NCBI RefSeq assembly: GCF_000378465.1
Contig: NZ_KB899935.1
Span: forward strand, 1 to 64,000
Reading direction: 5' to 3'
DNA from: Elioraea tepidiphila DSM 17972
GTDB taxonomy: Bacteria > Pseudomonadota > Alphaproteobacteria > Acetobacterales > Acetobacteraceae
Length of the DNA stretch: 64,000 bases
Both the position numbers and the translations under genes were made by a program. Of the stretch, positions 32,706 to 41,735 are shown one piece after another. Positions within the stretch are counted from its first letter, which is position 1. Each line of letters starts with the position of its first letter. The notes under the pieces were generated by a model. That model did no database searches and had not been told where the DNA came from. It saw only the letters and a program-made list of their open reading frames with translations.

Positions 32706-33569
32706 TCAGCGTGCGGCGAGGCGCCGCTGCTCGGCCTCGGCAGCCGCGAGCACATCCGCGCTGCCCGCCTGGCGCGCGAGCCGCACCGCCTGATCGAGCC
32801 ACTCCCGTGCTGCCCGCGCATCACCGTTGACCGCGGCGCTTCGTCCGGCCCTGAGCGCGAGGTCCGCCGCCTCGGCGATGCGCCCCTCCCGCGCGGCGGC
32901 ACCGCCCGCCAGCGCGAGGGCGCGCGCCATCCCCGGATAATCGCGCGCCTCCTGACGGTGCCCGGCGGCGCGCAGGAGGGCGCTACGGGCAGCGGCTGCG
33001 GCGCCGGCGAGCAGGGCCGCGCGGCCGTCCAGCTCAAGACGATCGGCCAGAAGATCCGGCACCTCGGTCGACGGCAGCGCCGAACGCGCGGCAGCGAGCG
33101 CCACGCCGTCGCCCGCATCGGCCGCGATCAGGCCCTCGATGAAACGCGCGCGTGCCGCCGCTTCGCCCGCGGTGATCGCGGCGGTGAGCGCACGCGCGCC
33201 GGCAGCGTCACCGAGCCGCCAGCGGGCGGCCGCCTCCGCGAGCGGCAGTTCCGCCGGCATCGTTCCGCCACGACGGTTCACCTCGGCGCGCGCGGCCGCG
33301 GCCGTGTCGCGCGCCGCCTCGGCATTGCCCAGCCGCAACTCCGCCGCGGCGAGGCTCGCGGCAAGATCGGCGATCGCCTCCAGGTCGTCGCGCGCATAGG
33401 CGCGCCGGAGCGCCTCGCGGAACAGCTCGGCTGCCTGCGCCGGACGGTCCTGCTGCCAGGCGAGCATCGCGGTACGGGTCTGGCGCGCCAGCGTCGGGTC
33501 GGGCGGCTCGGGGGGCGGCGTGCCGCCGCAGGCCGCGCACAGCAGGGCGATCGGCGCGATCCGCCTCAC
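32706..33569 (-). CDS. Alanine-rich lipoprotein-like protein with helical repeats
   Basis: The 287-residue protein begins with a short signal peptide, and a cysteine at about residue 14 in CAACGG suggests lipidation, though the lipobox is poor. The rest is alanine- and arginine-rich with TPR-like helical pairs (PAQAAELFREALRRA and similar), predicted to be a protein-interaction scaffold. It is the last gene of the Mce-transporter unit; the GTG start overlaps the upstream mlaD-like stop as GTGA, so an envelope lipid-transport role is likely. No specific family was recognised. Confidence 0.7.
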   Translation of the reverse strand: MRRIAPIALLCAACGGTPPPEPPDPTLARQTRTAMLAWQQDRPAQAAELFREALRRAYARDDLEAIADLAASLAAAELRLGNAEAARDTAAAARAEVNRRGGTMPAELPLAEAAARWRLGDAAGARALTAAITAGEAAARARFIEGLIAADAGDGVALAAARSALPSTEVPDLLADRLELDGRAALLAGAAAAARSALLRAAGHRQEARDYPGMARALALAGGAAAREGRIAEAADLALRAGRSAAVNGDARAAREWLDQAVRLARQAGSADVLAAAEAEQRRLAAR

Positions 33570-34534
33570 GGGCGCACCTCGCGGGCCGGCACGCGCGGCT
33601 GGTCCTCCGGCGCCCGGCCGCCGCCGATCAGCGGGTGCGTGCGCAACGCGACGAGGAGCCGGTCGAGCTCGGCGGTCGCCTGCTGCACCTGGGTCAGCAG
33701 GCCGGGCAGCGTCGCCACCGCGGCGGCCGCATCGCGCGCGATCCGCGGCGCCTCGGGGCTGGCGCGCGCGACCTCGCGCGTGGCGGCCTCCACATTGGCG
33801 AGCGCGCGCTCGGCGGTCGCGAGCAGCCGCGGCAGACCCTCGGCCGCGAGCCCGGCGGAGCGCATGGCGTCGCGCACATCGGCCACCACGAGCGTGGCCT
33901 CCGCGAGCGTGCGATCGAGCTGGGCGGCGGCGGTTTCCAGCTCGCGCACCAGCGTGTCATCGGCGAGCAGGCGGCCCACCGTGCCCTGGCCGCGCGCGAT
34001 CAGTTCGGTGATCTCGGCGGCGGAACGGGTGATCCGGCCGACATCGTCGAACACGGGCAGGAGCCGGTTGCGGAGGTCCTCGATGAGCTCGCCGAGCGTC
34101 TCGGTCGGCGCCTGCTCGCGGGTCACCTCAAGCACCGCGTAGTCCCAGTCGAGCGGCTCGCCGACGCCGCGGCTGATCTCCAGGAACGCGGCACCGGCAA
34201 CGCCGAACTGGCGGCGGATGAAGACGCGGCTGTCGCGGCGGACGAACACCTCCATGCCCTGGTCGAGCCGCACATCCGCATAGAGCTGCTGGCGCGGATC
34301 GATGACGATGCGCCGCACCTGCCCCGCGCGCGTGCCCAGCACCTCGACCGAGGCGCCGGCCGAGAGCCCGGCCGTGCCCTCGGGCGGCAGGATCACGCGC
34401 AACGTCAGCGCGGGGCGCAGGAGCGGGCCGAGCACGCCCGCCTGCAGCACCGCGACGACGAACACGACGAGTGCCGCCAGCACGAGCGCCCCGACCGCCT
34501 CGTTCACATGGGGGAACCGGGCGGGGCCCCTCAT
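33566..34534 (-). CDS. MlaD-like Mce-family substrate-binding protein
   Basis: The 322-residue protein has one N-terminal transmembrane segment (about residues 13-33), then an MCE domain (VILPPEGTAGLSAGASVEVLG, VFIRRQFGVAGAAFLEIS) and a long alpha-helical tail with repeated hydrophobic heptads. Mce/MlaD proteins form hexameric rings that bind phospholipids between membranes. It overlaps the ATPase-like gene upstream (ATGA) and the lipoprotein gene downstream. Confidence 0.85.
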   Translation of the reverse strand: MRGPARFPHVNEAVGALVLAALVVFVVAVLQAGVLGPLLRPALTLRVILPPEGTAGLSAGASVEVLGTRAGQVRRIVIDPRQQLYADVRLDQGMEVFVRRDSRVFIRRQFGVAGAAFLEISRGVGEPLDWDYAVLEVTREQAPTETLGELIEDLRNRLLPVFDDVGRITRSAAEITELIARGQGTVGRLLADDTLVRELETAAAQLDRTLAEATLVVADVRDAMRSAGLAAEGLPRLLATAERALANVEAATREVARASPEAPRIARDAAAAVATLPGLLTQVQQATAELDRLLVALRTHPLIGGGRAPEDQPRVPAREVRP

Positions 34535-35232
34535 GCCGCGCGCGCCGTCAGCGGCACCAGGCGCTGGCCGAGCAGGCTCCAGCGCTGCGTTGCCGGCAGG
34601 CTGCGATCGGCCGCCACGCCGGGCCGGTGCGTGAGCCAGAGCACGGCGCCGCCGTCATCACGTGCCGCGCGTGCCTCGGCGAGCAGGGCGGGGAGAATCG
34701 CGGTCCCGGCCGCGCCGGTCGGATCCTCCAGCACAACGAGCCGCGGCCGGCCGAGAAACGCGCGCACCAGGGCGGCACGGCTGAGATCGCCCGGCGCAAG
34801 GGTCTCGGGAAAGCCGACCGGCAACCCCGGCAGGCCGAATCGGCGCGCGAGCCGCGCCGCGTCGGCGAGCAGGGCGGGGCGCGGCAGGCGCGTGTGATAG
34901 AGCGGCGCGAGCAGCACATTGTCCGCCACCGTCATCCACGGAAGCCAGGGCTCGGCACCGAACAGCCGGCCGATCCGGCCGCGCAGGGCATCGGCCGTCT
35001 CGGGCGGCTGGTCGCGCCAGTCGCGGCCGAGGAAAGCGACGCGCCCTTCGCGCGGCCCGAGACAGCCGCAGGCGACATCGGCGATGGCGGTGACCCGCTC
35101 GCGAACCGAGAGCTCGATCAGCACCAGCTCGCCCGGCATCAGGGTGAGCGTGATCGGCAGGGTGGCGCCGCCGTCCGGATCGATCGGCAGGCGTGCCTCG
35201 GTCAGCGCGAGGATGGGAAGAACGTCCGCCAT
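34531..35232 (-). CDS. MlaF-like ABC ATPase subunit with degenerate nucleotide site
   Basis: The 233-residue protein aligns with the ABC ATPase of Mla-type transporters by length and order, but the catalytic motifs are missing. There is no GxxGxGKS/T P-loop where expected (PGELVLIELSVRERV near residue 35). The Q-loop glutamine is replaced in LFGAEPWLPW. The signature is LAPGDLSRAAL instead of LSGGQ, and Walker B reads LVVLEDPTGA with the D-E order changed. The H-loop LTHRP is kept. It starts 6 nt after the mlaE-like stop and overlaps mlaD-like. Confidence 0.7.
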   Translation of the reverse strand: MADVLPILALTEARLPIDPDGGATLPITLTLMPGELVLIELSVRERVTAIADVACGCLGPREGRVAFLGRDWRDQPPETADALRGRIGRLFGAEPWLPWMTVADNVLLAPLYHTRLPRPALLADAARLARRFGLPGLPVGFPETLAPGDLSRAALVRAFLGRPRLVVLEDPTGAAGTAILPALLAEARAARDDGGAVLWLTHRPGVAADRSLPATQRWSLLGQRLVPLTARAA

Positions 35233-35238
35233 GGCGCG

Positions 35239-36063
35239 TCAGAGCACCGCCGAAACGAGGCCGGAGACGAGGAACGTGCCGAGGATCGCGTAGGCGAAGC
35301 CGCGCGGGATCAGCCGGATCGGCGTCGCGGCGAGCCAGGGCGCGCCGAGTGCCGCGGCGCAGCAGATCGCCGCCACCACGCCGCCGATCAGCACGCCCTT
35401 CAGTGGCAGCAGCGCGAAGTCGTTTGGCCCCATGGCGCGCAACACGTCATCGAGGAAGCCGAGCAGGCCGACATTGCGCGAGCCCCAGGCGTAGCTCGCG
35501 GTCCAGCCGCTCACCAGCGCGCCGGCGACGAACAGGATCGTCAGCGTGACGCCCGCGAGCGCGAAGGCCAGCACGCGCGGCACCACCAGCAGCAGGAACG
35601 GATCGATCCCCGAGGCGCGCAGCACCGCGTAACGCTCGCTGCCGCGCACCGTTCCGAGTTCGACCAGGGTGAGCGTACCTGCGCGGCCGGCAAGCATCAG
35701 CCCGACCACCACCGGGGCGACCTCGCGCACCAGCACACCGGTCAGCACCGTGCCGACCAGCTGGTCCTGGCCGGCGGCACCGAGCCAATAGAGCGCCTGG
35801 AAGACCATCGCGATGCCGACCAGCACCGCAGCGGCGAGCGTGCCCGCGACGGCGCGGGTTCCGGCGATCCGCATCATGCGGACGAACTCCTGCCGCACGG
35901 GCCGACGCCATGTGGCGGGCGCCAGCGCCGCCCGGCCCACCGCGAAGCTCAGCGCGGCGACGAAGCACGGCCACCGCAGCGCGCCGATCACGGCCTCGCC
36001 CGTCGCCGCGAGGACGCGCCGCGCCGGCATGGGCCTGCCGAGCCTGGCCGCGCGCGCTGTCAC
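35239..36063 (-). CDS. MlaE-family ABC transporter permease
   Basis: The 274-residue protein has about five hydrophobic segments and the MlaE family motifs: VREVAPVVVGLMLAGRAGTLTLVELGTV near residue 115 and a following LRASGIDPFLLLVVPRVLA. MlaE is the membrane channel of retrograde phospholipid transport between inner and outer membranes. The GTG start at 36063 overlaps the stop of the sensor gene as GTGA. No MlaB-like STAS gene is seen next to it. Confidence 0.88.
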   Translation of the reverse strand: MTARAARLGRPMPARRVLAATGEAVIGALRWPCFVAALSFAVGRAALAPATWRRPVRQEFVRMMRIAGTRAVAGTLAAAVLVGIAMVFQALYWLGAAGQDQLVGTVLTGVLVREVAPVVVGLMLAGRAGTLTLVELGTVRGSERYAVLRASGIDPFLLLVVPRVLAFALAGVTLTILFVAGALVSGWTASYAWGSRNVGLLGFLDDVLRAMGPNDFALLPLKGVLIGGVVAAICCAAALGAPWLAATPIRLIPRGFAYAILGTFLVSGLVSAVL

Positions 36064-38435
36064 GCCTGTCCAGTCAGCAGGTAGGTCGTCATTTCGCCCG
36101 CGCCGTCGAGCCAGAACCGCCCGCGCGGGCGCAGCAGGAACGCCTCGCCGAGCAGTGCACGTGTCGTTTCGGTGACGTGGATGCCGGCCTCGGGGACGGC
36201 CTCCGCCATCGCGGTCGCGCCCCGCACCGCCTCGCCCCAGATATTGTAGGTGGGCGTCGCATCGCCCACGGCGCTGCCGATGGCCGTCCCTGTATCGAGG
36301 CCGATGTGGAACGCCGGGCGCTGATCGGCCGCGTGGAACAGGCCGGCGAGGCGATCCTGGAGTTCGAGCGCGGCCGCAGCCATCGCGCCGGCGCGTTGGC
36401 CGCCACCCTCGAAGCCGTCCGCGGCGAGTGCAGCCTCGCCGAACACGCGCAGATAGGCGATGCCATGCGCCGCCGCCACCTGCTCGAGCAGCCGCATGGC
36501 CTGATCGGCGAGCGGCGCTCTCGCCTCGCCGGGCGCCGCCTCGGCGAGCGCCACCGGGTCGGCGAAACGCACCACGAGAACGGTGATGTCCCGGAACAGT
36601 TCGGCGGCAAGTCCGCGCTCGCCGAGGCGGCGTTCCGCCAGACGGTTCAGGAACACGCGTGTGCGTTGCGCGCCGAGCAGCCCATCGCCGGGCAGCCGGC
36701 GTGCCGCCGTCGGTGCGACCTCGGCGCCGACTGCGAGGCGGACCGGCTCGGCCAGCTGGCGCGCCGGGGCGGCGCGCGGCGCGAGGCGCGCAGCGAGCAG
36801 ACTGCCGGCGGCGCGGGCGAAGCCCTCGGCGCCCTCGACATCGGCGGTCCGGTCCTCGACCCAGAGCAGACCCACCGTCTCCTCGCCGCGCCGGATCGGC
36901 GCCGAGAGCAGCGCGCGCGTTCCGGCCGCTTCCAGATAACCCCTGGCGAGTGCGGCGAAGCGCGGGTCCGCTGCCGCATCCGGGAGGTCGAGCGGGCCCG
37001 CGCGCAGCGCCGCAAGGGCCTCTGGCATCGCCGCGCCGTCGAGCCGCGTGCCGGTGACGGCCGGCCGGGCCAGTGCATCGAAGCTCTCCTCGCAGCGCAG
37101 GGACTGCCCGGCCATGCCCAGGCGCCAGAGGCTGACGCGGCGCGCGCCGAGCGTGCGCGCGACGGTCTCGAGCAGCGGCCGGGCGCCCGCCCCCTCCGTC
37201 TGGCCAGCGTCGGCGAGCGCGGCGAAGGCGGCGGACTGGGCGGCGAGCGCCCGTCCTTGCACCTGGAGCCGGCGCGCGGTGCGGTCGGCGCGCAGCCCTT
37301 GGCGCACCAGCAGACCGGCGAGCAGGAGCGCCAGCAGCGCGATCACCGCGGCGGCGGCGAGCGCGATCCGGGTGTTGCGGCCGACGAAGCCGACATAGGC
37401 ATCTTCCGGAACGACGATCAGCACCGACCAGTCACGGCCGGTGACGCCCGGCAGGGCGGCGGCGATGGTCAGCCACGAACGCCCCCCGACCTGGATCCGA
37501 CCGCGCCCAGGCCCCTCGATGCGGAACACGTCGAAGGCCCGCGTCAGCACTGGATCGCCGAGCTCGTCGAGCCGGACCGGGGCGAGCGTGCCGTCGCCCT
37601 CGCGCACGGTGCGCTCGACCTCCGGGAAGGCGACGAGCTGGCCCGCACCGTCGATGATCATGGCGCGGCCGCCCACGCCGATATCGAGGCGCGCCAGGAG
37701 CGCGCTCAGCGTGTCCAGGCGGACATCGACGCCGAACACGCCGCGTACGGTGCCACGCCGGTCGCGGAAGGCGAGCGAGGCGGTGAGTCCCGGCACACGG
37801 TCGGAGAAGAAGACGTAGATGTTGGTCCAGTGCACGCCGTCCGCCTCGAGCGCGCCCTGGAACCACGACCGGGTGCGCGGATCGAAGCTGTCCGTCGGGT
37901 CGGCGACCGAGCTGAGCACGCGCCCCGCGGCATCGCGTGTCGTGAAGACCACGCTCCGCTCCGGTCGGGTCATGATCACGCGGGAGTCGATGCCGCCCTG
38001 CTCGTTCCGACGCAGCATGATGAAGTCGCCGCGCATGCTGCCGACATAGACGCTGGCGACCTGCGGCACGCTGCGCAGCAGGGCCGCGCCGATCGGTTCG
38101 ACCAGCAGCACGTCCTCGCGGAAGATGCCGCTCTGCTGAATCTCGCGCAGCAGCATCGCCACCCGCCCCGCCGGGCCGAGCCAGCCCTGGGCCTCGGTCG
38201 CGATCCGCTTCTCGAGCGCGTCGAGCACGCCGTCAGCGAGACGCAGCGCATCATCGCGGCTGATCACATGGACCACCGCGATCGCGCCGAGCGTCGCCCC
38301 GATCAGCAGGGCAGCCGCCAGGAACGGCGCGATCACCCGACGAAAGCGCCGCCGCCCGGCGAGCCGCGCCTGGCGGGGATCGACCGCAAGGTCGATCACC
38401 TCCGCGGCGTCGCTGTCGCGTCCGGTCCCATCCAT
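36060..38435 (-). CDS. Membrane sensor with cache, GAF and class III cyclase-like domains
   Basis: The 791-residue protein has a transmembrane segment at about 35-57, an extracytoplasmic double-cache-like domain (60-345; DPRTRSWFQGALEADG), a second transmembrane segment at 356-378, a GAF-like domain (400-555) and a class III nucleotidyl-cyclase-like domain (615-760). The first metal Asp may be D626 (RFADPVAL), but the second site reads FGEAALAAD with Glu667, and the usual NxAAR region is GEAVRGATAMA. Catalysis is therefore doubtful. It is the first gene of the coupled Mla-like unit. Confidence 0.75.
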   Translation of the reverse strand: MDGTGRDSDAAEVIDLAVDPRQARLAGRRRFRRVIAPFLAAALLIGATLGAIAVVHVISRDDALRLADGVLDALEKRIATEAQGWLGPAGRVAMLLREIQQSGIFREDVLLVEPIGAALLRSVPQVASVYVGSMRGDFIMLRRNEQGGIDSRVIMTRPERSVVFTTRDAAGRVLSSVADPTDSFDPRTRSWFQGALEADGVHWTNIYVFFSDRVPGLTASLAFRDRRGTVRGVFGVDVRLDTLSALLARLDIGVGGRAMIIDGAGQLVAFPEVERTVREGDGTLAPVRLDELGDPVLTRAFDVFRIEGPGRGRIQVGGRSWLTIAAALPGVTGRDWSVLIVVPEDAYVGFVGRNTRIALAAAAVIALLALLLAGLLVRQGLRADRTARRLQVQGRALAAQSAAFAALADAGQTEGAGARPLLETVARTLGARRVSLWRLGMAGQSLRCEESFDALARPAVTGTRLDGAAMPEALAALRAGPLDLPDAAADPRFAALARGYLEAAGTRALLSAPIRRGEETVGLLWVEDRTADVEGAEGFARAAGSLLAARLAPRAAPARQLAEPVRLAVGAEVAPTAARRLPGDGLLGAQRTRVFLNRLAERRLGERGLAAELFRDITVLVVRFADPVALAEAAPGEARAPLADQAMRLLEQVAAAHGIAYLRVFGEAALAADGFEGGGQRAGAMAAAALELQDRLAGLFHAADQRPAFHIGLDTGTAIGSAVGDATPTYNIWGEAVRGATAMAEAVPEAGIHVTETTRALLGEAFLLRPRGRFWLDGAGEMTTYLLTGQA

Positions 38436-38484
38436 TGTGCCGAGGCTAGACGTGCGGGGCGAAACGCGGCAAGCGCCGCGACGC

Positions 38485-40056
38485 TCAGCGTCCGAACAGG
38501 ACGCGCGGCAGCCAGGTCGCGAGCGGCGGGTGGAGCGCGGTCAGGCCCAGGCCGAGCAGCTGAAGTCCGACAAAGGGGGCGACGCCGCGATAGATGTGGG
38601 CGGTGCGCACCTCGCGCGAAGCGACGCCACGGAGATAGAACAGCGAGAAGCCGAAAGGCGGGGTCAGGAACGAGGTCTGCAGGTTCACCGCTATCAAGAC
38701 CCCGAACCAGATCGGATCGACATCCATCTGCAGGATGATGGGCCCGACGATCGGGATCACGATGATCGCGATCTCGACGAAGTCGAGGAAGAAGCCGAGG
38801 CCGAAGATCACCGCCATCACGGCGGCGAGCGCGCCGCCCGTGCCGCCCGGCAGGCCGGTCAGCGCGGCGTGCACCATGTCGTCGCCGCCGAGGCCGCGGA
38901 ACACCAGCGCGAACAGCGTGGCACCGATCAGCATCGCGAAGATCATCGACGTGATGGTCATGGTCGAGCGCGCTACCCCGGCCAGCACGCCCGAGCCAAA
39001 CGTGAGCCAGAGCGCGTGGGCGAGCGCGACCGCGAGCCCGGCGGTGCAGAGCGCGGCACCGCCGATCGCGACGCGCTCGGCGAGCGGCGCGGCGGCGCGC
39101 CCGAGCCGAAGGTCGAACAGCGAGGCGAGCGTGACGAGCCCGACCACCGAGGCGAAGGCGAGGATCGAGGGCCACCAGGCGGGCGAGAGCCGGCGTGCGG
39201 CGAGCAACGTCGCGCCGGCCGCGCCGACCGAGGCGGCCTCGGTCGGGGTCGCGATGCCGCCGAGGATCGAGCCGAGCACCGAGACGATCAGCACGATCGG
39301 CGGGACGAGCGCGCCCAGGATCTCGCCGCGCGTCACGCGGCCTCGCGCATCCGGCGGCAGCGCCGGCGCGATCTCCGGGCGGAGCCAGGCGACTATCAGC
39401 TGGTAGACGATGTAGAGCGCGACCAGCATCAGCCCCGGCAGCAGCGAGCCGGCGAAAAGCTGGCCGACGCTGACCGTCATGATCGAGAACTTGCCCTGCG
39501 CAAGCTGTGCCTGCTGGTAGGCCGCCGAGATGATCTCGCCGAGGATCACCATGACGGTCGAGGGCGGGATGATCTGGCCGAGCGTGCCAGCGGCGCAGAT
39601 CGTGCCGCATGCGAAACCCGCGTCGTAGCGGTTGCGCAGCATCGCCGGCAGCGCCATCAGCCCCATCGTCACCACCGTCGCGCCGACGATGCCGGTGGAG
39701 GCGGCGAGCAGCGCGCCCACCACCGAGACACTGACGGCAAGCCCGCCGCGCACCGCGCCGAACAGCCGCCCCATGGTCTCGAGCAGCTCCTCGGCGATCT
39801 TCGACCGCTCGAGCATGATGCCCATGAAGACGAACAGCGGGATCGCGACCAGCACCTCGGAGGTCATGGTGCCGAAGATCCGCGGCGGCAGCGCACCGAG
39901 CAGCGCCGGCGAGAACACGCCAAAGGCCCAGCCGAGCAGGCCGTAGAGCAGCGCCGTCCCGGTGAGGATGAACACAACCGGGAAGCCGGTGAGGATCGCC
40001 GCGCAGAGCGTGGCGAACATCAGAATGTCGAGCATGCCGCCGAGCATGCTGCCCAT
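38485..40056 (-). CDS. dctM: TRAP transporter large permease (DctM family)
   Basis: DctM is the 12-14-helix ion-coupled permease of TRAP transporters. The 523-residue protein is longer than classic DctM and has the family motifs MGIMLERSKIAEELLE near residue 85, ASTGIVGATVVTMGL near 125, GTLGQIIPPSTVMVI near 155 and FGLGFFLDFVEIAII near 425. ATG 40056 lies 2 nt after the DctQ stop. An extended loop (about residues 260-330) is typical of the large TAXI/mannitol-type permeases. Confidence 0.9.
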   Translation of the reverse strand: MGSMLGGMLDILMFATLCAAILTGFPVVFILTGTALLYGLLGWAFGVFSPALLGALPPRIFGTMTSEVLVAIPLFVFMGIMLERSKIAEELLETMGRLFGAVRGGLAVSVSVVGALLAASTGIVGATVVTMGLMALPAMLRNRYDAGFACGTICAAGTLGQIIPPSTVMVILGEIISAAYQQAQLAQGKFSIMTVSVGQLFAGSLLPGLMLVALYIVYQLIVAWLRPEIAPALPPDARGRVTRGEILGALVPPIVLIVSVLGSILGGIATPTEAASVGAAGATLLAARRLSPAWWPSILAFASVVGLVTLASLFDLRLGRAAAPLAERVAIGGAALCTAGLAVALAHALWLTFGSGVLAGVARSTMTITSMIFAMLIGATLFALVFRGLGGDDMVHAALTGLPGGTGGALAAVMAVIFGLGFFLDFVEIAIIVIPIVGPIILQMDVDPIWFGVLIAVNLQTSFLTPPFGFSLFYLRGVASREVRTAHIYRGVAPFVGLQLLGLGLTALHPPLATWLPRVLFGR

Positions 40057-40058
40057 GT

Positions 40059-40607
40059 TCAGGTCGCGTCCGCGATGCGCGCGCCTTCGCGATGATCGGG
40101 CCGATGGCCGGCGATCGTCAGCACCGCGCGGCCGAGATGCGCCACCGCGGCGATCAGCAGCAGCACGGCCATGGCGGGGATGAGCGACTTCAGCAGGTAC
40201 TGGAACGGCAGTCCGCCATAGGCGATCGCGCCCTCGCGGATGCGCCAGGAGGCGGCGACGAAGGGCCAGCAGGTCCAGAGCACCAGCACCGCGAACGGGA
40301 TCACCGCGACCAGCACGCCAATCAGATCGATCCAGGCGCGCCGCCGCGGCGTCATGTCGGCATAGAGGATGTCCACGCGCACATGGCCCTCGTGCAGCAT
40401 GGTGAAGGCCATGCCCAGCATGAACAGGGTGGCGTGGGTGTAGATCACGCTCTCCTGGAGCTGGATGAAGCTGGTCGAGAAGGCATAGCGCAGCAGCACC
40501 ACGGCAAGCTGCGTCAGCACCAGCAGCACGGCGAGCCACATCACCACGCGCCCGACCGTGTCGGTGACGCGGTCGAGCGCGCGCGCGATCGCGGCGATCA
40601 GGCCCAC
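40059..40607 (-). CDS. dctQ: TRAP transporter small permease (DctQ family)
   Basis: DctQ is the four-helix partner of DctM. The 182-residue protein has four hydrophobic segments and a central MAFTMLHEGHVRVDILYADM motif typical of the family. The most likely start is GTG 40607 (VGLIAAIARAL), which overlaps the end of the solute-binding-protein gene by 10 nt. The upstream open frame overlaps that gene and is rejected. Confidence 0.87.
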   Translation of the reverse strand: MGLIAAIARALDRVTDTVGRVVMWLAVLLVLTQLAVVLLRYAFSTSFIQLQESVIYTHATLFMLGMAFTMLHEGHVRVDILYADMTPRRRAWIDLIGVLVAVIPFAVLVLWTCWPFVAASWRIREGAIAYGGLPFQYLLKSLIPAMAVLLLIAAVAHLGRAVLTIAGHRPDHREGARIADAT

Positions 40608-41680
40608 GGCAGAAGCGCGCGGCCGGCGTTGGTCGGCGTGTAGGCCTGACCCGCGAACTCGACCGCGCGGTTGCGGTACTCGATGTAGGACTGGATGATG
40701 GCGCGGTTCAGCGCATCCTGGTCCTCGCGGAGTTCCCGCATCACCGCCCAGGCCGCGTCGGCCATCGCCTTGACGATCGGTTCGGGCACGGCACGCACCT
40801 GCACGCCCTGGCGCTCGACCATCTCGCGCAGCGCGAGCGGGTTGCGGTGATCCCACTCGGCGATCGCCTCCTCGTTCATGCTTTCGCAAGCGAAACGCAC
40901 GGCGAGCTTGAGGTCATCCGGCAGCGCATCGAAACGCGGCTTGTGGATCACCGTCTCCAGGCTGGCCGAGGGCTCCTGGCCGCAGGGCTGGTAATAGAAC
41001 CGCGCGACCTGGCCGAAGCCGAGCGGCCCGTCCGACCACGGGCCGGCGAATTCGGCGGCGTCGATCGTGCCGGCCTGGAGCGCCTGGAACACCTCGCCCA
41101 CCGGCATCTGCTGCACGGCCGCGCCGAGGCGCTGATAGACCGCGCCGATCAGCCCGCCGGCGCGGAAGCGCAGGCCGCGGAAGTCGTCGGCGCTCGTGAG
41201 CTCGCGGCGGAAGAACCCGGTCCATTGCGGTCCCGAATTGCCGCAGATGAAGGGCTTCATGTTGAACCGCGCATAAAGCTCGTCGTAGCGCTCCTGCGCG
41301 CCGGCATAACGCAGCCAGGCGATCAGCTCGTTGTTGGTCAGCCCGAACGGGAAGCTGCCGATGATCGCGGCCGCGCGCGAGCGGCTGAACCAGAAATGCG
41401 GTGTCGCGTGGTAGAGATCGACCGTGCCCTGGCTCACCGCGTCGAACACGCCGAAGGGGGGCACGATCTCGCCGGCGGCGAACAGGCGCACGGTGATGCG
41501 CCCGCCCGTCAACTGCGTGATGCGGTCGGCGACGCGCTGCGCCTGCGTGCCCGGCCCCGGCAGGTTGCGCGGCCAGGCGGTGACCATGCGCCACTCGATG
41601 CGCGACTGCGCGAGTGCGGGCGCCGCGAGCGAGGCGGCCGCGGCGGCTGCTCCGGCGCGGAAGGCGGTGCGTCGGTTCAT
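40598..41680 (-). CDS. TRAP transporter solute-binding protein 1 (DctP family)
   Basis: The 360-residue periplasmic receptor begins with a signal peptide (MNRRTAFRAGAAAAAASLAA, with a twin-arginine start) cleaved after PALAQ. Family motifs include ADRITQLTGGRITVRLFAAGEIVP, FDAVSQGTVDLYHATPHFW and RGLRFRAGG. It probably binds a carboxylate. It has the same length as, and obvious similarity to, the protein at 41736, suggesting tandem duplication. It overlaps DctQ downstream. Confidence 0.9.
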   Translation of the reverse strand: MNRRTAFRAGAAAAAASLAAPALAQSRIEWRMVTAWPRNLPGPGTQAQRVADRITQLTGGRITVRLFAAGEIVPPFGVFDAVSQGTVDLYHATPHFWFSRSRAAAIIGSFPFGLTNNELIAWLRYAGAQERYDELYARFNMKPFICGNSGPQWTGFFRRELTSADDFRGLRFRAGGLIGAVYQRLGAAVQQMPVGEVFQALQAGTIDAAEFAGPWSDGPLGFGQVARFYYQPCGQEPSASLETVIHKPRFDALPDDLKLAVRFACESMNEEAIAEWDHRNPLALREMVERQGVQVRAVPEPIVKAMADAAWAVMRELREDQDALNRAIIQSYIEYRNRAVEFAGQAYTPTNAGRALLPWA

Positions 41681-41735
41681 GGCGTGTCCTCGTGTCCGGC
41701 GGACGGGCCGGGGATCGCCCCTGGCCCGGCACGCG

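Noticed and set aside
35910-38738. A long open frame antisense to the sensor gene and mlaE-like gene
   Set aside because: It mirrors third-position bias of the real genes, has no domain motifs and no ribosome-binding site.
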